DNA of 64,000 nucleotides from Geomobilibacter sp964432205. Its GTDB lineage: Bacteria > Desulfobacterota > Desulfuromonadia > Geobacterales > DSM-12255. Position numbers and translations under genes: made by a program. Below, one piece after another: positions 42,286 through 50,553 of the stretch. The stretch's first letter is position 1. Each line of letters opens with the position of its first letter. The stretch is from NCBI GenBank assembly GCA_964432205.1, contig CAYSMK010000027.1:5263-69262 (forward strand), written 5' to 3'. Below the pieces are notes generated by a model that worked only from the letters and a program-made list of their open reading frames with translations, ran no database searches and was not told the origin of the DNA.

Positions 42286-45200
42286 CCGAGCATAGGCGGC
42301 AGAGGCCTGGAGAGCAGGTTGTCGCGAATTTTCTCGATGTTTTGCATGATCCGATAGATCTTACACGCCGTATTTCTACATACAAGCATCGCAAGCCCCT
42401 GTATAAGGAAGCCTCCGTCTCCAGGTCCGTTGCAGAGATGTCTTCAGGCAAACCGGCGTCTCTGTCAGAATGCCGGGAGTTTTTTCTAGTTTCTTACGGT
42501 CGTTCAGGACTGTCGTGGCTCGTAAATTGTTTTCTTGAGGTCGGTATCAAAGTGCTGTTCGACTTTGAGGATGTTTTTATCAGGGACAACGGCATTGACC
42601 GCCTGAGAGATGCTTCCAGAGAAAGATTCAGCATAGGCATATATCCATCGCTGTCTCTGCGGGACAAATTCTGTTTTCGGGACGATATCATCGTCTACTG
42701 TGTGCACAACAATATCACGCAGCCATTCCGGGATATCCCTGCTATCGTAATGGTCCGCGATTTCCGAGATAGCTTGTATTCATTTTATAAATTTTGCGCC
42801 CACGACGGAACATCTTTTGACACCTTTCTCAACTTACGAGATTCTAAGCCAGGGTTGACATACCTAGAAATGTTCAAGGAATTCTATGAACCTTGGTCTA
42901 CGCATAGGCACCGACATGTCGTTAAATTCGAAGACTATAAGGCTTCGGCAATAGAGACGTTGCGAGGCGTGCTCCGAAATATGGAAATTGATGTTGACGA
43001 CTCGGACCTTTTGCGCGCCGTCAGTGAAAGTACGCTGGAAAAGGTTCAATATGCGGAAGCAGTTTCCGTACGCAAAACGATAAATACCTTTTTGAAGGGA
43101 ATCTTCGGCATTGATTATTCCGACTTCATCTGGACACTATCACAACGATTGAACTTATCGGAACCACAGCTCAGATCCATACAGATCATCAACACATATA
43201 TCAACAACATTGTCCATTCTGCAACTGCCAAGCACACCAGAAAAGGTCAAGTTGGCGAATATCTTAAGCTACGTGATACAGAAGAGGGTTTCAGAACCAT
43301 AGAAACGACCCTCGGCAATTTATTTGAATCCTTTGGCTATTCCGTTGATACCGACAACAAGGAGCGAAGCGTGCAACCTCCAACCTTTCAGAATCCAACT
43401 AGCGTGGAGGTTTACTGGAATTCCCACACCGTTGCAACCCGCGAATTTTCAACAAAAGAAGAATCACTAAATTTCCTGCAATGGAGAGCTTCCCAGTACC
43501 CCCTCTTCGAAGAATTTATGCAACTTTACGGGAATCATGACGGCGAAACCATACTCGACTATGGTTGCGGCCCAGGTAATGACTTGGTCGGCTTTCTACA
43601 CCATACAAAAGCGAAGAAAATCACTGGCATTGACATTTCAAGCAAGGCCCTGGGTTTTGCCGCGCAAAAGCTCCGCCTGCATGAATTCGAGTGTGGCAGG
43701 TATGAAGTGATTCAAATCAGCGATTCTGACGCAATAATTCCCATGGAATCGGAATCGGTCGATTACATACATTGCGCCGGGGCTTTGCAGCATACGTCCT
43801 ATCCAGATCAAATACTGAAAGAATTCCACCGGGTACTCAAACCCCAATGCCAGGCCAACATCATGGTCTACAACAGGAACAGCATCTGGGTTCATCTTTA
43901 CACGGCTTACTCGAAAATGATTGTTGAGGGGAAATTCTCATCCCTGCCGGTTGAGGAGGCCTTCTCGAAGCTGACCGACGGTGAAAACTGCCCCATAGCT
44001 CGATGCTACTCGCCGGAAGAGTTTTGCTCGTTATGCGATAATGCCGGATTCGATGTCGAGTTTGTGGGGGGATATCTCAGCAAGCATGAACTTAAAATAC
44101 TTCAGCAGCATCTGGATAATGCTCTTGCCGATAGCAGACTTGCTGCGGAGCATCGCGCATTTTTAAATACATTGACCTATGACACAAACGGCTTTCCTCT
44201 GTTCAACGGAAAATACGCCGGTATTGGCGGTGTTTACAGGCTAATAAAACAAAACGGCACTGCATCAGAAGAAAAATGCTCCTCATATCAAAGCAATTGT
44301 ACAGGCAATAAATTCGAACAACTACAAGCACTGAAGGATTGTAAGTACATATCTGGCGAAAAAACTATTGTTTCATCAGGAATGCCCAAGGTACTGATTA
44401 TTTTATCAAATAAGTTCAGTGACAGTATTAGAAATACCGTGACCGATATGATTGAGTGCTATAGAAAAGTACTAGGCAATAATGTTGATTACGTCAATTT
44501 TTCTTACGGAGAAACTATTGACAGAAACAAAAAATACGATTTGATTATATTCCACACCTTGTTATTTACCCCTACCAACAGGATTAATTTCAATAAAGGT
44601 ACAGTAGTTCCTCCCGATGATTACCTATATTTGAAAAACATCAAATCAGTAAAAGTGATGTTGCCTCAGGATGAACATTGTTTTTCTGACTTCTTGTGCA
44701 ATTTTGTTGATGATATGAATATTGCTCATGTGTTTAGTGTGGGAGATGCAGCAGCCTGTAGAATAATTTATGGCAAGGTAAAGTCTAGGAGTGTTCGCTT
44801 CCACAGGGTGTTGACCGGTTACCTGGACGACAATTCACTTGCAAGAATCAAGCAATACTCTGACAAAGTAACAACCCGGCCGATCGATATTTTTTACCGC
44901 TCTTTTAAAGGACCAAAAGGAGTTCCACGATACTGGCTTGGGAGACATGGTAATCTAAAATGGGAAATCGCTTATGAGTTTGAAAAGAAAGCCACCGGGA
45001 AACCACTCACTGTAGACATCTCAGTAGACTATAAAGATACGCTATTCGGTGATGAGTGGTTAAAGACTTTGCTTGCCGCAAAATACATTATTGGGGTCGA
45101 GGGTGGATCGAGCGTCCTCGACCCCAATGGCAGCATTATGTTTGCCTCGCAGAAGTACCTTGCAGATCATCCGGATGCATCATTTGAGCAGACGGAACAG

Positions 45201-46610
45201 GCCTGTTTCCCCGGCCAAGATGGCAATATCAATTATACGGCTTTATCTCCACGACACTTGGAAGCCTGCGCAACAAAGACTTGTCAAATCTTGGTTGAAG
45301 GGGATTATAACGGGATACTAAAGCCATGGCTTCACTACATACCACTCGCCAAAGACCTAAGCAATATTGACCAAGCCATAGAATTAGTATCCAATAACAG
45401 CATTAGAGAAGAGCTCATAGAAAGATCATACAGCGATATCGTCGTGTCTGGTAAATATAGTTATTCCGAATTTGTTGATTTTGTATTGGAGACCTCTTTA
45501 GCTGGCAACGCAGATACTATAAATATCAATAGTACCAATCACGATGCAAGTAGGCTCAAACAGAATAAAACTCGTATCGGCATACTGACATGTATGTGGC
45601 AGCGCCCTGAGCTCACCGAGGTTGTTCTGACGCATTACAATGATCTCAAAGAGCAGGTTCGCGGCGAAGCCGAACTGGTAATGTATGCAGTTGGTTCAGA
45701 AGGTGATACGAGTCGTATCATTGCTGAGAGAAACGGGTTCAACTATGTCGAGTGGCCTAACCAACCCTTGGGAGCCAAGTGGAACGCCGGCTTGCGGGCC
45801 ATGCGTGATGAAGCCATTGACGCCGTTTTGATCGTAGGTTCTGATGATCTTATCAACGCGCCGCTCATAGAGCTTTATGTCCAGGAATTGGCACGAGGGA
45901 AAAAGTTCCTCGGTATCCTAGACATGTATTTTTTCGACATAATTACAAGGCGACTGATGCATTGGAAAGGATACACCAATGAACGAAAAGGCGAAGTTAT
46001 TGGTCTGGGACGATGCATTCATAGGGACATTCTCGAAGCGACAAATTGGACAATTTGGGAAGATTGGCGCAAGAGCAGCCTGGACTACAGCATGTTGTTA
46101 GTGTTGGCGGATGTATTGAAACCAGTTTATGACCAAGGCCAGGCATCGTTCTTCTACAGTCAGGATCATGGGATAGCAGCCTTGGATGTCAAGTTGTCGC
46201 ATAATATCAACTCGTTTGACTACATAAACCATTCAACCGACTGCGAGGCACTTAACCACGTAACCTGGCTGAACAAGAATTATCCCGGACCGTTAGTTGA
46301 GCAACTTCTTGGGCTTACAAGAAAGGTTGTTATTGAACCAGTCCATGCTCATGATCTTCATGGTGACACCATGACTTCTATGGCACTAGTATATGCAAAA
46401 ATTGCGGAAAAATATCCTGAAATATGTTTTAACACGATATCAACTGAGCAAATAAAACATAACTTGTTGAAAAGTAAGACTTGGGAAGATTTATTGAGTT
46501 TAATGCTTGATAAAAAAGATAGAGGAGCCTGCCGAGAAGTCTTACATTGCCTGTTGTTATTGAATCCAGATCATAATGAATTGCGACAAACTTTGGATAT
46601 ATTGTCATGA
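42282..46610 (+). CDS. Four-domain fusion: sulfotransferase-like, methyltransferase, GT-B-like, GT-A
   Basis: A 1442-residue protein. Residues about 60-330 have the sulfotransferase fold: the 5'-phosphate loop LVSYGRSGLSWLVN (69-82) and the 3'-phosphate motif VMVRDFRDSLYSFYKF (156-171). Residues about 375-665 are a class I methyltransferase (ILDYGCGPGNDLVGF near 424). Residues about 700-1075 resemble a GT-B glycosyltransferase half (EACATKTCQILVEGDYNGIL). Residues about 1095-1345 are a GT-A domain (IGILTCMWQRPEL; metal site GSDDLINAP). The sulfotransferase fold binds 3'-phosphorylated nucleotide donors, and the upstream kinase is predicted to make one (3'-phospho-CDP-phosphoramidate), so this domain is my candidate phosphoramidate transferase. 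A true sulfotransferase using PAPS is the alternative. Confidence 0.72.
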   Translation: MTEHRRQRPGEQVVANFLDVLHDPIDLTRRISTYKHRKPLYKEASVSRSVAEMSSGKPASLSECREFFLVSYGRSGLSWLVNCFLEVGIKVLFDFEDVFIRDNGIDRLRDASRERFSIGIYPSLSLRDKFCFRDDIIVYCVHNNITQPFRDIPAIVMVRDFRDSLYSFYKFCAHDGTSFDTFLNLRDSKPGLTYLEMFKEFYEPWSTHRHRHVVKFEDYKASAIETLRGVLRNMEIDVDDSDLLRAVSESTLEKVQYAEAVSVRKTINTFLKGIFGIDYSDFIWTLSQRLNLSEPQLRSIQIINTYINNIVHSATAKHTRKGQVGEYLKLRDTEEGFRTIETTLGNLFESFGYSVDTDNKERSVQPPTFQNPTSVEVYWNSHTVATREFSTKEESLNFLQWRASQYPLFEEFMQLYGNHDGETILDYGCGPGNDLVGFLHHTKAKKITGIDISSKALGFAAQKLRLHEFECGRYEVIQISDSDAIIPMESESVDYIHCAGALQHTSYPDQILKEFHRVLKPQCQANIMVYNRNSIWVHLYTAYSKMIVEGKFSSLPVEEAFSKLTDGENCPIARCYSPEEFCSLCDNAGFDVEFVGGYLSKHELKILQQHLDNALADSRLAAEHRAFLNTLTYDTNGFPLFNGKYAGIGGVYRLIKQNGTASEEKCSSYQSNCTGNKFEQLQALKDCKYISGEKTIVSSGMPKVLIILSNKFSDSIRNTVTDMIECYRKVLGNNVDYVNFSYGETIDRNKKYDLIIFHTLLFTPTNRINFNKGTVVPPDDYLYLKNIKSVKVMLPQDEHCFSDFLCNFVDDMNIAHVFSVGDAAACRIIYGKVKSRSVRFHRVLTGYLDDNSLARIKQYSDKVTTRPIDIFYRSFKGPKGVPRYWLGRHGNLKWEIAYEFEKKATGKPLTVDISVDYKDTLFGDEWLKTLLAAKYIIGVEGGSSVLDPNGSIMFASQKYLADHPDASFEQTEQACFPGQDGNINYTALSPRHLEACATKTCQILVEGDYNGILKPWLHYIPLAKDLSNIDQAIELVSNNSIREELIERSYSDIVVSGKYSYSEFVDFVLETSLAGNADTININSTNHDASRLKQNKTRIGILTCMWQRPELTEVVLTHYNDLKEQVRGEAELVMYAVGSEGDTSRIIAERNGFNYVEWPNQPLGAKWNAGLRAMRDEAIDAVLIVGSDDLINAPLIELYVQELARGKKFLGILDMYFFDIITRRLMHWKGYTNERKGEVIGLGRCIHRDILEATNWTIWEDWRKSSLDYSMLLVLADVLKPVYDQGQASFFYSQDHGIAALDVKLSHNINSFDYINHSTDCEALNHVTWLNKNYPGPLVEQLLGLTRKVVIEPVHAHDLHGDTMTSMALVYAKIAEKYPEICFNTISTEQIKHNLLKSKTWEDLLSLMLDKKDRGACREVLHCLLLLNPDHNELRQTLDILS

Positions 46611-49564
46611 ATAGTGAGTCATTTGATCTTGCATATATCGCCCATCAAGATGTTTCAGCAGATCATATAACATTTATCCATGATCTTTCCCTTCGGCTAC
46701 ACCAAACGACAAATCCTCTTCGTCTTGCTTATCATTTCTTGTTTGAGATTCCAGAAGATAAGACTTCGAAAAGCATAGTCTCTCGTCTAGTTCCTCGCGA
46801 CTATTTCTTGAAGCATTCCCATCTCTGTAGTTCCATGGAGTTACGCTTCGAGGATGAATATTTCATTGATGACCTTGTTGACATGCTTGAACGCGGTATT
46901 TTACCGCTCATAAGATTCAAGGACTGTCTTGCAAAGGATCTTGTTAACATACTTGATACAATCAGTTTTAATAGTCCCGATGAATTGATTCTAAAAGCAA
47001 CCTTTATCAAGCAGCAGGGAGGGAGGCAACTCACTCTCTGTCAGGCACTGTTAGTACAAATTCAAAACTACCTGGATCGACTCTATGGATGTGTATCCGC
47101 TTTAATCTTGGCAAATAACCTCGAAGAAGCTCGAAATATATGCCTCGAACATCTCAAATCTGATCCACGTAATGCCGTGATCTACGGTGTTCTGGGAGCT
47201 ATTGAAAAAAAAAATGGAAATGCGGCCGGAGCGCTGAAATTTCTTGATCGGGCATATTTTTATGCGGGTGATCGGAGCATAGTCGGACAAAACTTCGTTA
47301 GCTTGCTAACCGAACAAGCATATTTCGCCAAGGCCGCGGCAATAACAATGGAAATTGCTGCAGACAGGCTACCTGATACCCCCCCCTTGGTCAGCTTTCT
47401 GATTGCCGCCTATAACGAAGAGCTCTACATTGCGGACAGTATAACCTCCTGTCTTTCCCAGACCTATCCGAATATTGAAGTATGCGTAACAAATGATGGT
47501 TCTACGGATAACACCGCCGAAATTCTCAAAAATAGCTTCAGCCATGACCCTAGAGTAAGAATTGCCAGCTTTGCCACCAACAGAGGCAAGGTTCAGGCAT
47601 TCAATGCGGCATACCAAATGGCAACCGGCACATATTTTGCCCTGTTGGGAGCCGACGATCTGGCCTATCCTGACCGCATTGAGAATGCTTACCGGCACCT
47701 CGTGCGCCATGGATTGGATATGGTGGTGGGGGGGCTGCTCTACTGTGACGATTGTTTACAGCCGATTGCCAAGAAGCCGCCGGTACGCAGGCGTGAGGAC
47801 TATGTTCTCGAAACGTTTTTCGCACTGAACCCGACCTGGGGGGGGACCATGTTCTTCAATCGGCGGGTGGCGGAGGTCGCATTTCCCATTCCGGCAACGT
47901 TGCTGTTTGAGGATTGGTGGATCGGGTTCAATGCTGCCCTGAACCGGATGCGGATTGACTACCTGCCCGTGAATTTCATCATTTACAGGATGCACGGCGC
48001 TAATGACTGCGCCAATGCTGACCCGTCCAATCGTGCCATGGCCATGGCCAAGGACTTCCGGCGTCATTTCAGTTATTACGAGGCCTTTAAGCAGCGGATA
48101 GTCGATAGGGCGGATATGACTGAAGAGGAAAAGCATCACTACTATACGCTCATTGATGAACAGGTCGCTTACAAACGGCAAATTATGGAAGAGTATGGCC
48201 ACTTGCTGGCACCCGCAACCTCTGTTGGTTCTGCACCACAGGCAAGGGGCCGGCGGGAAACTTTGTCGGGGCTGAAAATTCTCTTCGTTTGTCACGACTT
48301 TCCCCCCTACAAACTGGCAGGTGCCCAACTCTTCGCTCTGAATCTCGCCAAGGAGCTGATTACCCTTGGGCACGACGTGCGAGTGTTATACCCGGTCAAT
48401 CTCACCGCCCGTAGCGCAGACGAGGACAGGACCCCGTATGCGACCGTCCGGACTGATTTCCAGGGCATTCCCGTTTACCAGCTCACGGTGGATGACACTG
48501 TCGGTGACTTATACCGCCATCCCCAATACTGCTTCGCGCATCCAGAGGTTGACGAAGCCTTCCGGGGCTTGCTGGCTGAAGAGCAATTCGATCTTGTCCA
48601 CATCCACCTCCTTTATCGCCTGAGTAGCCGTCTGCCGCTTATTGCCAGGGAGCTGGGCGTGCCGACCGTCGCGACGCTCCACGACTACTGGCTCCTCTGT
48701 GCGATGGGGCATCTGCTGGATACCAGGGGACGCGAATGTTCTGGTCCTGAATCTCCTGAAAAATGTGCAACATGTATTGATGGTTTTGTGGGGCCACCTC
48801 GTCCCGACATAGCATCGTTTTTTCGGGAGAGAGAGTCGACAATCCGGCTGGCATTCGGAGCGATTGATGCCTGTTTCTCTCCATCATCGTTTCTGGCTGA
48901 CATTCATGCTCTGTATGGTCATAGACGTCCCGAAGTGCTACCCCTCGGCTGGCTTCCGTTGCCGCCGGTCCGCAGAAGACCAAATGACGGGCGGGTCATC
49001 TTCGGCTATCTGGGTCAAATAATCGGTCGCAAGGGGCTGGATATCCTCGTTGCGGCGTTGGCTTCGTTGCCCCATGAAAATTGGGAGTTGCAGATTCATG
49101 GTGAGGTGTACCAGCCAGATTTCTTTGCAGCCGTGCAAGAGTGCTTCAAAGACAATCCGAGGATTAAATATTGTGGTCCTTTTACGTCGACTGATCTCCC
49201 TCGTCTCTACGCCAAAATTGATGTGGCGGTGGTGCCTTCCCGCCGGGAAAACTATCCGCTGACGGTCATGGAGGCTTTGTCGGCGCGAGTTCCGGTCATT
49301 GCCGCAGATGTGGGCGGCGTACGGGAGATTATGCAGCCGGAGGTGGATGGGGTTATTGTCCCATCGAATGATGTTGCCGCTCTGAAAAAAGCCCTTGTCC
49401 GATTTTGCGAAGATCCAACAGCCATTGATCGGATGCGAGATACCATTAGACCTACAAAAACAATTTCTGCGAATGCCCAAGAATATGATCGGATTTATCG
49501 ATTCATGTCTCTTGATGCGTTTAAATCACGAGCCGCTGTGTCGAAGAGAGGTAACTCAGCATGA
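46607..49564 (+). CDS. TPR-like/GT2/GT4 glycosyltransferase fusion
   Basis: A 985-residue protein. The N-terminal 255 residues are helical, with a TPR-like part (AVIYGVLGAIEKKNGNAAGA). Residues about 260-500 are a GT2 domain: LVSFLIAAYNEELYI, VCVTNDGSTDNT and LGADDLAYPDR. Residues about 553-970 are a GT4-type GT-B domain: LKILFVCHDFPPYKLAGAQL, LGQIIGRKGLDIL and the EX7E motif RENYPLTVMEALSA. It would add two sugars in sequence. Start and stop overlap both neighbours (ATGA on each side), showing tight coupling with the fusion transferase and gpsA-like gene. Confidence 0.8.
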   Translation: MNSESFDLAYIAHQDVSADHITFIHDLSLRLHQTTNPLRLAYHFLFEIPEDKTSKSIVSRLVPRDYFLKHSHLCSSMELRFEDEYFIDDLVDMLERGILPLIRFKDCLAKDLVNILDTISFNSPDELILKATFIKQQGGRQLTLCQALLVQIQNYLDRLYGCVSALILANNLEEARNICLEHLKSDPRNAVIYGVLGAIEKKNGNAAGALKFLDRAYFYAGDRSIVGQNFVSLLTEQAYFAKAAAITMEIAADRLPDTPPLVSFLIAAYNEELYIADSITSCLSQTYPNIEVCVTNDGSTDNTAEILKNSFSHDPRVRIASFATNRGKVQAFNAAYQMATGTYFALLGADDLAYPDRIENAYRHLVRHGLDMVVGGLLYCDDCLQPIAKKPPVRRREDYVLETFFALNPTWGGTMFFNRRVAEVAFPIPATLLFEDWWIGFNAALNRMRIDYLPVNFIIYRMHGANDCANADPSNRAMAMAKDFRRHFSYYEAFKQRIVDRADMTEEEKHHYYTLIDEQVAYKRQIMEEYGHLLAPATSVGSAPQARGRRETLSGLKILFVCHDFPPYKLAGAQLFALNLAKELITLGHDVRVLYPVNLTARSADEDRTPYATVRTDFQGIPVYQLTVDDTVGDLYRHPQYCFAHPEVDEAFRGLLAEEQFDLVHIHLLYRLSSRLPLIARELGVPTVATLHDYWLLCAMGHLLDTRGRECSGPESPEKCATCIDGFVGPPRPDIASFFRERESTIRLAFGAIDACFSPSSFLADIHALYGHRRPEVLPLGWLPLPPVRRRPNDGRVIFGYLGQIIGRKGLDILVAALASLPHENWELQIHGEVYQPDFFAAVQECFKDNPRIKYCGPFTSTDLPRLYAKIDVAVVPSRRENYPLTVMEALSARVPVIAADVGGVREIMQPEVDGVIVPSNDVAALKKALVRFCEDPTAIDRMRDTIRPTKTISANAQEYDRIYRFMSLDAFKSRAAVSKRGNSA

Positions 49565-50538
49565 AGATCATTGTCATTGGGGCGGGAAACTGGGGGACTA
49601 CCCTTGCCTGCCTCTTTGCGAGAAATAATCAGGTCTCGCTCTGGTGCCATCGTCCCGAGGATGTGGCGGCTATCGCTACTACCCGTGAAAATGCCCGCTA
49701 CTTGCCCGGCGTACGGTTGCCCGAGGGTGTCTGCCCCGCGATGGCCTTCTCCGAACCGGTGGCCCCGGATGACATCATCATCATGGCGGTCCCTTCTCGC
49801 GTGGTTCCCGAGGTCGCAGCGCAACTGGGCCCTCTTCTCGCCGGACAGCCGGTGGTCTGTGCCGCCAAGGGGTTCCAGCACAGCACCCTCAGGACCATGG
49901 GAGAGGTAATTGCCGAGGCGCTTCCCGCCTCTCCTCTGATCGTTCTCTCCGGGCCGAACATTGCCCGTGAGCTGGCCGAAGGAAAGCCGACCAAGGCGGT
50001 CCTCGCTTCGGAGAACCTCGCTGCCGTGGCGCGGGTGGCCCGAACGTTCAAGAATGAGCTGCTCGCCTTCGAGATATCGCGCGACGTCAAGGGGGTCGAG
50101 CTCTGTGCGGCGCTCAAGGGGATCATTGCCATCGGTGTTGGGGTTGCCGACGGTCTGGAACTGGGGGACAACTTTACGGCCCTCCTGATGACTTACGGTC
50201 TCAGGGAGTTCGTGGCTGTTGCCGAGTTCCTCGGCATCAACCACAAGACCATTTACGGGATTGCCGGAATGGGAGATCTGATAGCCAGCTGTTTGAGCCC
50301 TAATAGCCGCAACCGGCGCTTTGGCCGCCTCCTTGGCCAGGATGTCGGCCGGGATGAGGCGCTCGGTCAGGTGGGCATGGTTGTCGAAGGTGTGCAAATG
50401 GCCAAAACTATCGTGGAATTGGGTGATCTGAACATTACGATTCCCCTTTTTACGGCCATTACCGAACTGATTTTCGGTACCCACAAGAGTACGCGACGTG
50501 AGCTGTTAGTAAATTGTCTCCTCCATTACCGGGGGTAA
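49561..50538 (+). CDS. gpsA: Glycerol-3-phosphate dehydrogenase (GpsA-like)
   Basis: A 325-residue NAD(P)-dependent dehydrogenase. The dinucleotide site IIVIGAGNWGTTLACLFARN is at residues 3-22; VVCAAKGFQ, VLSGPNIARELAEGKPTKAV, the catalytic-lysine region ELCAALKGIIAIGVGVADGL and GMGDLIASCLSPNSRNRRFG follow GpsA order. Several usually invariant residues differ (GDNFTALLMTYGLREF), so it is a diverged, pathway-dedicated copy. It would reduce dihydroxyacetone phosphate to sn-glycerol-3-phosphate. Its place before a nucleotidyltransferase/glycerophosphotransferase fusion suggests that the product feeds glycan decoration rather than phospholipids. Confidence 0.83.
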   Translation: MKIIVIGAGNWGTTLACLFARNNQVSLWCHRPEDVAAIATTRENARYLPGVRLPEGVCPAMAFSEPVAPDDIIIMAVPSRVVPEVAAQLGPLLAGQPVVCAAKGFQHSTLRTMGEVIAEALPASPLIVLSGPNIARELAEGKPTKAVLASENLAAVARVARTFKNELLAFEISRDVKGVELCAALKGIIAIGVGVADGLELGDNFTALLMTYGLREFVAVAEFLGINHKTIYGIAGMGDLIASCLSPNSRNRRFGRLLGQDVGRDEALGQVGMVVEGVQMAKTIVELGDLNITIPLFTAITELIFGTHKSTRRELLVNCLLHYRG

Positions 50539-50553
50539 GGGAAAGAAGGGAAC

